A stretch of DNA of 64,000 nt. Source: Sphingomonadales bacterium. Lineage in GTDB: Bacteria > Pseudomonadota > Alphaproteobacteria > Sphingomonadales > Sphingomonadaceae. The notes under the pieces were generated by a model that was given only the letters and a program-made list of their open reading frames with translations, made no database searches and was not told the DNA's origin. Below, piece by piece: positions 1 to 8,658 of the stretch (its first letter is position 1; every line of letters begins with the position of its first letter). Made by a program: the position numbers and the translations under genes. Where the stretch lies: the NCBI GenBank assembly GCA_025362295.1, contig JANYGX010000005.1:62001-126000 (forward strand). Reading direction: 5' to 3'.

Positions 1-824
1 AGCGAACCAACCACGTCGAGCGTTACGTCTTCAGACGGTGTGAAGCGCAGCGATAACCGGTGTGCGGTTGAATTTTCATCATCCGTGCCGATAGTGCGCA
101 TGGGCAACAGGCTTGGCGCTAAACCAACAGTGCCCGGTGGGCCGCTGGTGAATGTCGGCACTAGGTAGCTTGTGCTATAGCCATCGTGCTTGCGGTAGGA
201 GGCTGCGTAACGCAGCGCCAGCTTGCCTGGGGCAATGGGAATGTTTACGGCGCCATTAACAGTTTTGGCGTTGTAATTCCCGTAACCGGCACGCACATAT
301 CCAGAGAATGCCGTGTTTGGATCAGCGTTGGCTGTACTAATTTTAATGGCCCCGCCGGTGGTGTTGCGGCCATAGAGTGTGCCTTGCGGTCCTTTCAACA
401 CTTCAACGCTGGCAACATCCAGAAGATCAAACAAATCAGCGTAGGCCCTGGCAAAATAAACGTCGTTCACATAAACGCCAACAGATGGATCGAGCGTTAA
501 AAGATTATCGCTTTGAATTTGTCCGCGCAGTGCAATGGAAGCCCCGTAATGTGTGCCTGTTGTTGGGGCAATATTGGCGTTGCTGGTCGCGCGTATGATA
601 TCTGTGGCATTGGCAATCGTGCGGCCAAGCAAATCTTTCCGGCTGAACACAGTGGCGGAGATGGGCACCCGTTGCAGGTTTTCAGGGCGCTTGCGGGCTG
701 TAACGATGATCTCGTCAACATTGCCGCCAGCTGCGGGTTTCAAAATTTCAGCGTGCACCTGTGTGGCAAATATCAGTGGCAGCAATGCAGGCGCAAGCCT
801 GCATAATTTAGTGGCGACGACCAT
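1..824 (-). CDS. TonB-dependent outer membrane receptor, N-terminal part
   Basis: The reading frame is open from an ATG at 824 and leaves the window at base 1, so only about 274 residues are visible. A signal peptide (about residues 1-26, ending near QVHA) is followed by a TonB-box-like VDEIIVTARKR stretch and then a plug domain with the typical LRGQ, the VEVLKGPQGTLYGRN motif and a GGAI segment. Strand-like porin sequence begins after that. AAGGA at 833-837 sits 8 bases before the ATG and fixes the start. The family imports substrates such as siderophores, vitamins or oligosaccharides across the outer membrane using TonB energy; the substrate cannot be told from this part. The plug is typical of sphingomonad receptors. 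Its neighbour upstream is a rhodopsin gene on the same strand, separated by a terminator, so the two are probably transcribed separately. Confidence 0.9.
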   Translation of the reverse strand, partial: MVVATKLCRLAPALLPLIFATQVHAEILKPAAGGNVDEIIVTARKRPENLQRVPISATVFSRKDLLGRTIANATDIIRATSNANIAPTTGTHYGASIALRGQIQSDNLLTLDPSVGVYVNDVYFARAYADLFDLLDVASVEVLKGPQGTLYGRNTTGGAIKISTANADPNTAFSGYVRAGYGNYNAKTVNGAVNIPIAPGKLALRYAASYRKHDGYSTSYLVPTFTSGPPGTVGLAPSLLPMRTIGTDDENSTAHRLSLRFTPSEDVTLDVVGS

Positions 825-971
825 CTGATGTATCCTTTTGTATGCCAATAAAAATTGTCAATAAGGGGTGAATACAAATACCCCAAAGGCTAGGCTTGTG
901 TTATCGGTGCATAAGCTCACAGGTGTCCGGCTAAGCTCTGCCGCCATTCCAGATCAAGTCCGGAATTGCGC

Positions 972-1003
972 AAAAACCACCACCCCGATAACTACCGGGG
1001 TGG
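972..1003 (-). terminator. Rho-independent terminator of the rhodopsin gene
   Basis: Perfect 8-bp arms CCACCCCG (980-987) and CGGGGTGG (996-1003) enclose an 8-base loop. Read on the minus strand the stem is followed by GGTTTTTG, giving the T-run of an intrinsic terminator. It lies about 20 bases past the rhodopsin stop codon. Confidence 0.85.
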
Positions 1004-1024
1004 CTAAACCCATCCATAGCTAGT

Positions 1025-1786
1025 TCACGCTGTGCGCAAATTGCCCGCTTCAGCTTCTGATTTGCGAACGGCTATGATGTATATCAAAACACCAAACATG
1101 GCTTTTGCAACAATATCAGAGATTGTATAGCCAATCTGTATCACGGTACGAGCATCGCCGCCGCCAAAACCTATCATCGGGAAGATGAACACTATTGGAT
1201 AGAAACTCCAAGACAGCACTGTGAGCCAACGTGCGCTGCTCACAAGCCCGCGCACCGAAGCCGGTTGTGAATCAATCGAGTTCTTGAGGCCAACAAACAG
1301 ATCATAAAGAATAATCAGGAAGGGGATCATTGCGGCACCCCACCACATCCAACGTGTGTTCATGCTGGTGGCGACTTCGCCGGGATAACCCAGAATAACC
1401 ATCAGCGCAGCTAGTAAACCAAGCTTTAAACCCTTTGAAGTGGTTTCGGATTGAGACAGGCGCATGACCAGAATAAGCTCAACAAGCAACAACGGCACCG
1501 TCAGCAGCCAATCAACGTAGCGGTAAGCGTCGTTGAACTTAACGCCGGTGGATTTTATTTCGCCACCAACCACAGAGTATGCGGCTTCCCATGAATTGAA
1601 GATGCGGAAGTAGTGATAGCAGGCAATCAGTGTGACAAGACCGGTAAGCGTGAGCGCGGTTTTGTAAGCCGGAGCAACTTGCGAGCGGCCAAAAAAGAAG
1701 AATAACGTTGCAGCTGCCATCACGGCGATCGAAAATGAGAGAGCATTGTAGACCAGTTCGTATTGACCCATGGTAACAAGTTCCAT
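1025..1786 (-). CDS. Light-driven proton-pumping rhodopsin (proteorhodopsin/xanthorhodopsin group)
   Basis: 253 residues, seven hydrophobic helices, usual family length. Helix C reads RYVDWLLTVPLLLVE: D92 is the proton acceptor, T96 the middle residue and E103 the cytoplasmic donor, i.e. the DTE signature of outward proton pumps. L100 occupies the spectral-tuning position (position 105 in proteorhodopsin), which predicts green absorption. H58 in helix B matches the histidine that pairs with the acceptor aspartate. K228 in helix G (SDIVAKAMFG) is the retinal Schiff-base lysine. Helix E contains WWGAAMIPF; G150 appears to match the glycine that opens the carotenoid-antenna fenestration in xanthorhodopsin, but this needs an alignment. 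AAAGGA lies 6 bases before the first ATG, so M1 is preferred over M6. The gene stands alone, and no retinal or carotenoid synthesis gene is in the window. Confidence 0.96.
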   Translation of the reverse strand: MELVTMGQYELVYNALSFSIAVMAAATLFFFFGRSQVAPAYKTALTLTGLVTLIACYHYFRIFNSWEAAYSVVGGEIKSTGVKFNDAYRYVDWLLTVPLLLVELILVMRLSQSETTSKGLKLGLLAALMVILGYPGEVATSMNTRWMWWGAAMIPFLIILYDLFVGLKNSIDSQPASVRGLVSSARWLTVLSWSFYPIVFIFPMIGFGGGDARTVIQIGYTISDIVAKAMFGVLIYIIAVRKSEAEAGNLRTA

Positions 1787-1878
1787 GTCTAATCCTTTCC
1801 CTAAGAGAATATTTATATTTTGTTAACTATTAGCAAATGTGGCGTTTTTAAAAGATATCAACCGAAAAATACCAAATG

Positions 1879-1894
1879 TGTCAATTTCTTGACA
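1879..1894. promoter_or_regulatory. Perfect 16-bp palindrome upstream of the rhodopsin gene
   Basis: TGTCAA-TTTC-TTGACA lies about 93-108 bases upstream of the rhodopsin ATG. Read toward the rhodopsin gene, its second arm is a perfect -35 hexamer TTGACA, though no good -10 box follows at 16-18 bases. It could be an operator overlapping the -35 region. The spacing is TGT-N10-ACA, not the TGT-N12-ACA of PpsR/CrtJ. Confidence 0.35.
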
Positions 1895-1939
1895 AGCTGC
1901 GACACTCTGTCACTGTCCGGCCATAAAGCTTCTTACCCC

Positions 1940-3094
1940 TCAAGGCCCCGCCCTTGCCACAGCCTGCGCAATGGCATCGATCCAGGATTGATCGACATGA
2001 CCCGGTGACAGGTAGCTGCGATCTGGGCTGTTGGGCGAAAAGCCGTCCGTATACAGCCACACGGGTCCATCTGAGGTGCGCAGAGCTTGATAGATGGTTT
2101 CAGCGAATACCGCTGGGTTCATGGGATAGGGATGTGGCACAACAGGTGGAACGAATACCTGCTGTGTATCAAACACCCCATAGCCAAGCTTCAGTGTCTG
2201 GCTCCACGCTGCCTTAAGTTTCTTGCAGGTTGAGGGTTGCAGCGCCGAACAGACCAGATTGGTATTTTGAAGTGTTATGCCGGTGCGCCGGTAGGCCGTT
2301 GCGGCATCAAAATCAGCCGCCCCACGCAAATTATAGAGTTCGCCGCCGTCAATAACAGCTGCCGCTGGCAGTACAGCCCTAAACATCCCACCAAAAAAAT
2401 AACCGCGCAGATCAGTCTCGGTTGCCGGCACATTTTTCGAAATAACTGGCGGCACGACAGAAGAAAGCTGGGAATAATAAGGGCCGTGCGCATGGATGAT
2501 GCGTATATCAGGCCAGATGACCTGCAAACGGTGCATCAACTCAACGCCACGGCTGCGAAACTGGTTCTGATAGGCCAGCAGGCCTTTTTCCTCATGCAAC
2601 AGCGTCGGTGCGCCAAGGCTTACCGGGCAGGCAAAGACAAACACGCACTTATTAATGTAGGTTTCATTATCAAAGAAAATGCCTTTGAGACCTGCAGCAC
2701 GCGCGGCTTTGGCAACCACCGCCCAGTTGCGCCACACATGGCTCCAGTCATCAAACGGGTCGCCCATATCCTGCACATTAACCCGCAGATAGCTGCTTTT
2801 AAGTTTCGGGAACGTACCAACCAAAGGGGCTATATGCGGGTAGATATCGTTATAGACCCATGTGGCCGTTTTGATTGGTTTGTCATTGAAGCTGAGAATA
2901 TCCATACCGATAACAATGCCGTCAACGGGCAGGCCTTGTATCCAATTGATATTATTGACAACATTTTCAGCATAGGCAGCATTGCTCTCTTCCAGCAGAA
3001 TCAGTTCAGGACGGGCAAAGACAGGCGCTGCAAACAGGGTTCCAAAATATAAGGCTAAACTTATCAATATTTTAGAGATACTATGGTGGTTCAT
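1940..3094 (-). CDS. Secreted TIM-barrel-like protein, glycoside-hydrolase-like, substrate unknown
   Basis: 384 residues from an ATG at 3094, preferred over the upstream in-frame ATG at 3139 because AGGA lies 7 bases before it and the protein then begins with a clean signal peptide (MNHHSISKILISLALYF..., cleavage near FARPE). The mature part alternates strands and helices: INWIQGLPVDGIVIGMD, the KGIFFDNETY segment and DIRIIHAHGPYY resemble beta-strand ends of glycoside hydrolase (beta/alpha)8 barrels. The acidic pair in FFDNET is a candidate catalytic site. I do not recognise a specific family. It is single, with no enzyme or transporter partner beside it. The role in polysaccharide or peptidoglycan breakdown is inference only. 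Confidence 0.6.
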   Translation of the reverse strand: MNHHSISKILISLALYFGTLFAAPVFARPELILLEESNAAYAENVVNNINWIQGLPVDGIVIGMDILSFNDKPIKTATWVYNDIYPHIAPLVGTFPKLKSSYLRVNVQDMGDPFDDWSHVWRNWAVVAKAARAAGLKGIFFDNETYINKCVFVFACPVSLGAPTLLHEEKGLLAYQNQFRSRGVELMHRLQVIWPDIRIIHAHGPYYSQLSSVVPPVISKNVPATETDLRGYFFGGMFRAVLPAAAVIDGGELYNLRGAADFDAATAYRRTGITLQNTNLVCSALQPSTCKKLKAAWSQTLKLGYGVFDTQQVFVPPVVPHPYPMNPAVFAETIYQALRTSDGPVWLYTDGFSPNSPDRSYLSPGHVDQSWIDAIAQAVARAGP

Positions 3095-3198
3095 AAACAA
3101 TCCTACAATCTGATATTGGAAATATACATTTGAAGACATGAACCTAGCATGTACGGTATGTTAAGTCAAGAAAATAATGCTTATTTGGTTATTTTGAC

Positions 3199-3519
3199 AT
3201 GGTTGGTAATGTTGTGGCTGGCGGCATTGTTGGCGTTTTAATCGATGGCAACAACGGCTCAACGCACGACCTTTTGCGAAACCCGCTTAAAATTGCCTTG
3301 AAGGCCTTGCCGGTTACGACTCCACCTGTTGCAGCCACAAGCACTGATGCTGCTGCTCCTGCAATTACACCAGTTGTAGCCACAGCCTCAACCTCAACTA
3401 CACCGGCTACCCCTGCCCCCGCAGTCACACCAGCGGCACCGGCATCCACAATCAAAATAGTCGCTACGCCGGCGGCTGCTACGCCTGCAACGGCAACGGT
3501 CCCCGTTGTGAAAAAATAA
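3199..3519 (+). pseudogene. Fragment of a glycine-zipper membrane/lipoprotein with an Ala-Thr-Pro tail
   Basis: The 106-residue frame opens MVGNVVAGGIVGVLIDGNNG..., which resembles the C-terminal half of small bacterial lipoproteins ending in a glycine-rich GNxxxGGxxGxxVDxxxG segment followed by a short L-P-N-P strand. The expected N-terminal half (signal peptide and PEGA-like strand region) is missing: an in-frame TAA lies at 3175-3177 and no ribosome binding site precedes the ATG. After residue 37 the protein becomes a low-complexity Ala/Thr/Pro/Val tail ending PVVKK. It is probably a decayed gene; a short expressed protein cannot be excluded. Confidence 0.4.
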
Positions 3520-3540
3520 GTTGATACATAATTGTTCTTT

Positions 3541-3604
3541 CTCCCCTTGCGGGAGATAGCAAAGCTGAGAGAGGGGTGCCTTCACCCGATGGACCCCCCT
3601 CTCC
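3541..3604. repeat. Extragenic palindromic sequence between convergent genes
   Basis: Two hairpins lie side by side: CTCCC/GGGAG at 3541-3555, and GAGAGGGG (3569-3576) pairing with CCCCTCTC (3596-3603) with an inner GGGTG/CACCC stem. No T-run follows. The region lies between a plus-strand fragment and the end of typA (minus). Pyrimidine/purine-rich hairpins of this kind are common as dispersed extragenic repeats in alphaproteobacteria; copy number cannot be judged from one window. Confidence 0.45.
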
Positions 3605-3709
3605 TACTTCGACTAAGCCATTAAGAATGGCTCTGTCTGCATATCCTTTCCCGCAATGGGAGGCGAACTCACAGTCTAATCTGAATGCGTTCAGGTATGA
3701 AAAGTACCT

Positions 3710-5548
3710 TTACCCGCTAACCCCAGACCTCGACGCGCGCTTGCGCTCGTTCGGGTCAAGCAATCGCTTCCGCAACCGGATGTGGTTTGGCGTCACCTCG
3801 ACCAGCTCATCATCCGCAATATAGGCAATGGCTTGTTCCAGTGTCAGGAGCAATGGGGGCGGCAGGCGCACCTGTTCGTCCTTGCCCGATGCACGAAAGT
3901 TGGTCAGCTGTTTGGATTTGAGCGGGTTCACTTCCAGATCGTTGTCGCGGTTGTGCTCGCCGATGATCATGCCCTGATAGACATCATCGCCCGCCGTCAC
4001 CATCATGTGGCCACGGTCTTCAAGGTTGACCAGTGCGTAGGTGACAACCGTGCCCGAATCAGTCGAAATCAGCACACCGTTGAGGCGGCCCTGAATGGTG
4101 CCCTTGTGCGGCGCATAGCCATCAAAAATCCGGTTCATGATGCCGGTGCCGCGCGTGTCGCTGAGGAAATCGCCATGGTAACCAATCAAACCGCGTGCTG
4201 GCGCTTTGAACACCAGACGAATTTTGCCGCCGCCAGAGGGGCGCATCTCAACCAGCTCGGCACGACGCCGACCAAGCGTTTCAACCACCACGCCTGAATA
4301 GGCTTCATCAACATCAATCTGCACCTGTTCGATTGGCTCCAGCTTTTTGCCGGTCTCCTCGTCGGTTTTCATCAGCACGCGGGGGCGCGAGATGGACAAT
4401 TCAAAGCCCTCGCGGCGCATGGTCTCGATCAGCACGCCAAGCTGCAACTCGCCGCGCCCGGCGACCTCGAAGCTGTCCTTGTCGTTCGATTCGGTGATCT
4501 TGATCGCCACATTGCCTTCCGACTCGCGCATCAGGCGGTCGCGGATCATCCGGCTGGTCACCTTGTCGCCGTCGCGTCCGGCCAGTGGCGAATCGTTCAC
4601 CGTGAAGGTCATGGCAAGCGTTGGCGGATCAATCGGCTGAGCGGCAATCGGCGTTTCCAGTGTCATCGCGCCAAGCGTGTGGCCAACCGTTGCATGGGTG
4701 ATGCCGGCAATGGAAATAATATCGCCAGCCGACACCTCATCCACCGGCACACGTTCGGTGCCACGAAAGGCAAGGATTTTCGATGCCCGACCATCTTCAA
4801 CTTTTTTGCCAGTGCCATCAAGCGCTTTGATCGGATCGTTGACCTTAAGCTTGCCCTGCATAACGCGGCCGGTGAGCACGCGACCCAAAAATGGATCGCG
4901 GTCGAGCAGTGTTGCCAGCATGGCAAACGGCGCATCGACCGGGCCGACAGGCGGCGGCTTGATATGCGAGACAATAAGATCGAACAGTGGCTCCAAGGTG
5001 CCCTCGCGCACAGCTTCCGTGGGCCCACAATATCCCGCACGACCTGAGGCGTAGAGCACTGGAAAGTCCAGTTGCTCATCATTAGCATCGAGGATAACGA
5101 ACAGATCGAATACCTCGTCAAGCACCTCTTTGGCACGCTCATCCTGCCGGTCAATCTTGTTGACAACCACGATAGGCCTGAGCCCTAGTGCCAGCGCTTT
5201 TTGTGTCACAAACTTGGTTTGCGGCATTGCACCTTCCGAGGCATCAACCAGCAGGATCACCCCGTCCACCATCGACAGGATGCGCTCGACCTCACCGCCA
5301 AAGTCAGCGTGTCCCGGCGTATCGACAATGTTGATACGGGTGCCTTTCCAGACCACCGAGCAGCACTTGGCGAGAATGGTAATACCCCGTTCTTTTTCCA
5401 GATCGTTGGAATCCATCGCCCGCTCTTCAACCCGCTGGTTGTCGCGAAAAGTGCCCGATTGGCGAAACAGGGCATCGACAAGTGTGGTTTTGCCATGATC
5501 GACGTGGGCGATGATAGCAACATTACGAAGTGGCAGATCGGTAGACAT
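3710..5548 (-). CDS. typA: Ribosome-associated GTPase TypA/BipA
   Basis: 612 residues from the ATG at 5548, the family's usual length. An earlier in-frame ATG at 5569 adds only seven residues and lies in the stem-loop region, so it is not used. The protein starts [22 protein letters not shown]: the G1 loop AHVDHGKTT is followed by the G2 region ERGITI, G3 [14 protein letters not shown] and G4 VVNKIDR. Elongation-factor domains II and III and the C-terminal TypA domain follow ([14 protein letters not shown]...). The protein binds the 70S ribosome and assists subunit assembly and growth under stress and cold. It lies just downstream of a terminator for the Tim44-domain gene, so it probably has its own promoter. 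Confidence 0.97.
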   Translation of the reverse strand: MSTDLPLRNVAIIAHVDHGKTTLVDALFRQSGTFRDNQRVEERAMDSNDLEKERGITILAKCCSVVWKGTRINIVDTPGHADFGGEVERILSMVDGVILLVDASEGAMPQTKFVTQKALALGLRPIVVVNKIDRQDERAKEVLDEVFDLFVILDANDEQLDFPVLYASGRAGYCGPTEAVREGTLEPLFDLIVSHIKPPPVGPVDAPFAMLATLLDRDPFLGRVLTGRVMQGKLKVNDPIKALDGTGKKVEDGRASKILAFRGTERVPVDEVSAGDIISIAGITHATVGHTLGAMTLETPIAAQPIDPPTLAMTFTVNDSPLAGRDGDKVTSRMIRDRLMRESEGNVAIKITESNDKDSFEVAGRGELQLGVLIETMRREGFELSISRPRVLMKTDEETGKKLEPIEQVQIDVDEAYSGVVVETLGRRRAELVEMRPSGGGKIRLVFKAPARGLIGYHGDFLSDTRGTGIMNRIFDGYAPHKGTIQGRLNGVLISTDSGTVVTYALVNLEDRGHMMVTAGDDVYQGMIIGEHNRDNDLEVNPLKSKQLTNFRASGKDEQVRLPPPLLLTLEQAIAYIADDELVEVTPNHIRLRKRLLDPNERKRASRSGVSG

Positions 5549-5567
5549 GGTTATCTCACAAAAAAGC

Positions 5568-5590
5568 AAAAACGGCCCCGGGTGGGACCG
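5568..5590 (-). terminator. Intrinsic terminator after the Tim44-domain gene
   Basis: On the minus strand CGGTCCC-ACCC-GGGGCCG (5573-5590, one T-G pair) is followed by TTTTTGC. It lies between the Tim44-domain gene and typA, separating their transcripts. Confidence 0.7.
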
Positions 5591-5644
5591 CTTACTAAAA
5601 TTTAGATAGCAGGTTAGCTGCGGTGCAGCAAGTGGGGATAACTT

Positions 5645-6310
5645 TTAACCAGCAATAACGGCATCCCCGTCGCCTGCGGCATCTGTCGCAATCAAAAGCC
5701 AATTCGGATCATTGCTTTGCAAGTGCCGGTTAAAGGTCCATTCATCGGTAACGGTCGCCGTATCGGCCGATGCTCCATGGCTGGTTTTACTAACGAAGCG
5801 CACTGTAATTTCGGCCATAGCCCCTTCTTTGTGCGCTGAAATTATGTCGCTTTGATCGATTGACACGAGGCGGGTTTCAATGATCCCATTACGCCCTTTG
5901 ATATGGTTCTTAAAAATCAGAAAAATATCGTCGCTCACCAAAGCCTTTAGCCCAGACTCGTCACTAGCCCAGAATTTCTGCAAAATTTGCTTGTAGGCCG
6001 TTTTGGCTCCATCCAGAAAAGCCATAGGGGTAAAAAATGGATCCGCCTCGCCAATGGCGCGCAAAGGTGTCAGCACGTCATCCGGCAAACCCAAACCCTG
6101 CGCATCCCACGTGGTCATCACGGCAGGCTTGTCTCCACGCGTGCCTCCGGGCTGGACCACCGACAAGGGCATGCCAAAACTGTCCCGATCGCCCTGGTTT
6201 ACGGGTTCATGGCCAGTACGCTTGCCAAGCACGCTCACCAGTCGCCAACCAATAAATGCGGCCAGCCCTGCAAAAATGATGATTTCAACCATATCAGACG
6301 AAGCGTTCAT
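5645..6310 (-). CDS. Tim44/TimA-like domain protein, membrane-anchored
   Basis: 221 residues. One N-terminal membrane segment (about 8-24, VEIIIFAGLAAFIGWRLVSVLG) is followed by a linker and a Tim44-like alpha+beta domain (about 90-215) with the typical FLDGAKTAYKQILQKFWASDESGLKALVSDDIF and a TDEWTFNRHLQSNDPNWLLIAT ending. In alphaproteobacteria this family sits next to secB and is thought to act at the inner membrane in protein handling; the molecular job is not established. AGGA lies 5 bases before the ATG at 6310. It is divergent from secB across a 213-base spacer. The gene pairing supports a shared theme in export, which is inference. Confidence 0.85.
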   Translation of the reverse strand: MNASSDMVEIIIFAGLAAFIGWRLVSVLGKRTGHEPVNQGDRDSFGMPLSVVQPGGTRGDKPAVMTTWDAQGLGLPDDVLTPLRAIGEADPFFTPMAFLDGAKTAYKQILQKFWASDESGLKALVSDDIFLIFKNHIKGRNGIIETRLVSIDQSDIISAHKEGAMAEITVRFVSKTSHGASADTATVTDEWTFNRHLQSNDPNWLLIATDAAGDGDAVIAG

Positions 6311-6363
6311 TATAATCCTAGAGAATATATGTATAAATTCTATAACACGTAAATGTCATATAA

Positions 6364-6387
6364 GTCTTAAATGATGAGAGTTAAGAC
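6364..6387. promoter_or_regulatory. Inverted repeat in the timA-like/secB divergent spacer
   Basis: GTCTTAA (6364-6370) and TTAAGAC (6381-6387) form a perfect 7-bp inverted repeat with a 10-base gap, in the spacer between two divergent genes. It is a possible operator; no regulator can be named. Confidence 0.3.
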
Positions 6388-6523
6388 GTATAGTCCCTAA
6401 GATTAGGCCTTTTTATCGCACCACCAAACTTTATAGCCTGAATGCTTGCACAAATAGTCTACGGCATGATAGCGAGCAATTTATTTTAAACCAGACCCAT
6501 CATTATCACATTAAGGATTGTAT

Positions 6524-7033
6524 ATGACCGACCAGCCAAATGGCCACAACCCGCTGCCGACTGAGACAGCGCCCGCTGGTGATGATGGCCCGCAAGTGGG
6601 TGTGCTCGCCCAGTATGTTAAAGATTTATCATTCGAAAATCCCAATGCGCCAGGTTCTTTGCAGAAGCTTCAGCAAGTGCAGCCAAAAATTGACGTTAAC
6701 GTCAACGTAAATGCCAGAAAACTGGCTGATGATGTCTATGAGGTTGATCTCAAGATAGAAGTCAGCGCCAAGCAGGATGAAGAAACCGCTTTTGTCGTCG
6801 ATTTGCTGTATGCGGGCCTGTTTGGCATTCGCGGCCTACCGGAAGATCAACTGGAAGCCTTTCTTGTGGTCTCTGCACCATCCCTGTTGTTTCCGTTTGC
6901 ACGCCGGGTCATCGCTGATGCCACGCGCGATGGCGGCTACCCGCCACTTATGCTGGAGCCGATGGATTTTGGTGGTCTCTATATGCAGCAACGCGGCAGC
7001 AACATCGAAGGTGCTCCGGCATCGGTGAATTAA
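6524..7033 (+). CDS. secB: Protein-export chaperone SecB
   Basis: 169 residues from the ATG at 6524; AAGGA at 6513-6517 is 6 bases upstream, and a TTG two codons earlier overlaps the binding-site spacing and is not used. The fold is recognisable from QYVKDLSFENPNAP, the INVNVNVNARKL-type strand region, EVDLKIEVSAK, YAGLFGIRGLP and the C-terminal PLMLEPMDFGGLYMQ segment. SecB is a cytoplasmic tetramer that keeps precursor proteins unfolded and delivers them to SecA. The extended acidic N-terminus is common in alphaproteobacteria. It is followed after 23 bases by murJ. Confidence 0.97.
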   Translation: MTDQPNGHNPLPTETAPAGDDGPQVGVLAQYVKDLSFENPNAPGSLQKLQQVQPKIDVNVNVNARKLADDVYEVDLKIEVSAKQDEETAFVVDLLYAGLFGIRGLPEDQLEAFLVVSAPSLLFPFARRVIADATRDGGYPPLMLEPMDFGGLYMQQRGSNIEGAPASVN

Positions 7034-7056
7034 GTGGCGCTGCCGTCATTAAGCCT

Positions 7057-8658
7057 ATGACCGGAACGCCCAACAACCTGGTGCGGGCCACGGCAACGAT
7101 TGGCGGGCTGACCCTGATAAGCCGCATACTCGGTTTCGTCCGCGATATGCTGATGGCGCGATTTGTCGGGGCCGGCCTTGCAGCCGATTGCTTTTACATC
7201 GCCTTCCGGTTGCCCAACCTGTTCCGCGCGTTGTTTGCGGAAGGTGCCTTTTCGATTGCTTTTGTGCCAATGTTCTCAAAAGAGCTTGTAGCGGCCGGAG
7301 GTGATCAGCAATCAGGTATCCGTTTTGCTGAAGACGCACTTTCAGTTTTGTTGCCTGTATTATTGCTGTTCACCGGACTGATGCAGCTGTTTGCCCACCA
7401 GATTGTCTGGGCAATGACCGGAGGCTTTCCGGGCGGCGACCCTGCCAAGTTTCAGCTTGCTGTCGCATTCACCCAGATTACGTTTCCCTATCTGCTGTTT
7501 ATTTCGCTCGTGTCGTTGCAGGGCGGTGTGCTTAACAGTCTCAATCGTTTTTCGGCAGCTGCTGCCGCGCCTGTGTTGCTTAATGTCACCCTGATTATTG
7601 GTCTTGTCGTGTTTCATACCGGTGACAAGACAGCGACCGCCCATGCGCAATCTATTGCTGTAACGGTCTCGGGCATCATGCAGTTTTTGTGGCTGGTGTG
7701 GGCTTGTCACAAGGCTGGCATTCATTTGCATTTGCGGTGGCCATCGATCACGCCAAAGGTGCGCCAATTGCTGCGTGTGATTTGGCCAGCAGCCATTGGC
7801 GCTGGTGCCACCCAGTTCAACCTGTTTATTTCCACAACACTTGTGGCGCGCTATCTGGTTGAGGGGTCGGTGTCGTGGTTTTATTATGCGGACAGGCTCA
7901 ATCAGCTGCCGCTGGGGCTTGTCGGCATCGGGGTTGGCACAGCGTTGTTGCCTGGCCTCTCGCGCGCTATTGCCAGTGGTGATACAACAATGGCCAGCCA
8001 TACGCAAAATCGTGCCGTCGAGCTGGTGCTTATTTTGACACTGCCAGCAACGGCCGCCCTGCTGGCCATTGCCGAGCCATTGATCACAGCACTTCTGCAA
8101 CATGGTGCCTTTACAGCACGGGATAGCCACCACACCGGTCAGGTGCTGGCCGCCATTGCACTGGGGCTTCCCGCTTATGTGCTGATCAAAGTACTGGTAC
8201 CGGGGTTTTATGCGCGCGGTGACACCAAGACCCCAGTGCGCATTGCCATTATCTCCATGCTGGTCAACCTTGTCGGCAATATTCTCACCGTGTTTGCAAC
8301 AGATTTGCAGCTGATGGGCATAGCGTATTCGACAGCGCTTTCGGCTTGGGTCAATGTGATTTTGCTGTATTGGACATTGCACCGCGAGGCGCATTTTCAG
8401 TTTGATGCCCGTGTGAAAATAACCGGTGCAAAGCTGTTACTGGCCAGCGCTATCATGGCCGTGCTGCTGCTCGTTGTGGCAAAGGGGCTCGCTCTTTGGC
8501 TTGTCGGATCACTTCTGTCGCGCACGCTTGCCCTTAGCTTTCTTGCCACTGTTGCCATCGTCAGCTATTTTGGTATTGCTTTTGCTTTGAAGGCCTTGAC
8601 ATGGCGCGATCTTAAAACGCAACTCAGTCGCAAGAAAACATCAAAGGCCACACAATGA
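7057..8658 (+). CDS. murJ: Lipid II flippase MurJ (MviN)
   Basis: 533 residues, about 14 membrane helices, MOP exporter superfamily. The N-terminal [20 protein letters not shown] and the [22 protein letters not shown] stretch are hallmark MurJ sequences, with the RNLFRALF-type arginine that lines the lipid II cavity. [26 protein letters not shown] in the middle is equally typical. The protein flips lipid II from the cytoplasmic to the periplasmic face of the inner membrane for peptidoglycan synthesis. It follows secB by 23 bases and overlaps trpS by 4 (ATGA), so secB-murJ-trpS is a likely operon. No strong ribosome binding site is seen before the ATG. Confidence 0.97.
   Translation: MTGTPNNLVRATATIGGLTLISRILGFVRDMLMARFVGAGLAADCFYIAFRLPNLFRALFAEGAFSIAFVPMFSKELVAAGGDQQSGIRFAEDALSVLLPVLLLFTGLMQLFAHQIVWAMTGGFPGGDPAKFQLAVAFTQITFPYLLFISLVSLQGGVLNSLNRFSAAAAAPVLLNVTLIIGLVVFHTGDKTATAHAQSIAVTVSGIMQFLWLVWACHKAGIHLHLRWPSITPKVRQLLRVIWPAAIGAGATQFNLFISTTLVARYLVEGSVSWFYYADRLNQLPLGLVGIGVGTALLPGLSRAIASGDTTMASHTQNRAVELVLILTLPATAALLAIAEPLITALLQHGAFTARDSHHTGQVLAAIALGLPAYVLIKVLVPGFYARGDTKTPVRIAIISMLVNLVGNILTVFATDLQLMGIAYSTALSAWVNVILLYWTLHREAHFQFDARVKITGAKLLLASAIMAVLLLVVAKGLALWLVGSLLSRTLALSFLATVAIVSYFGIAFALKALTWRDLKTQLSRKKTSKATQ

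Noticed and set aside
1879..1894. PpsR/CrtJ site before the rhodopsin gene
   Set aside because: Spacing is TGT-N10-ACA; the known site is TGT-N12-ACA, and no photosynthesis genes are present.
2237..3052. A 271-residue plus-strand open frame opposite the secreted TIM-barrel-like gene
   Set aside because: It lacks a binding site and family resemblance; the minus strand has a signal peptide, ribosome binding site and ordered fold.
7360..8394. A 344-residue minus-strand open frame inside murJ
   Set aside because: His/Gln/Arg-rich shadow of a membrane protein gene; murJ is certain.
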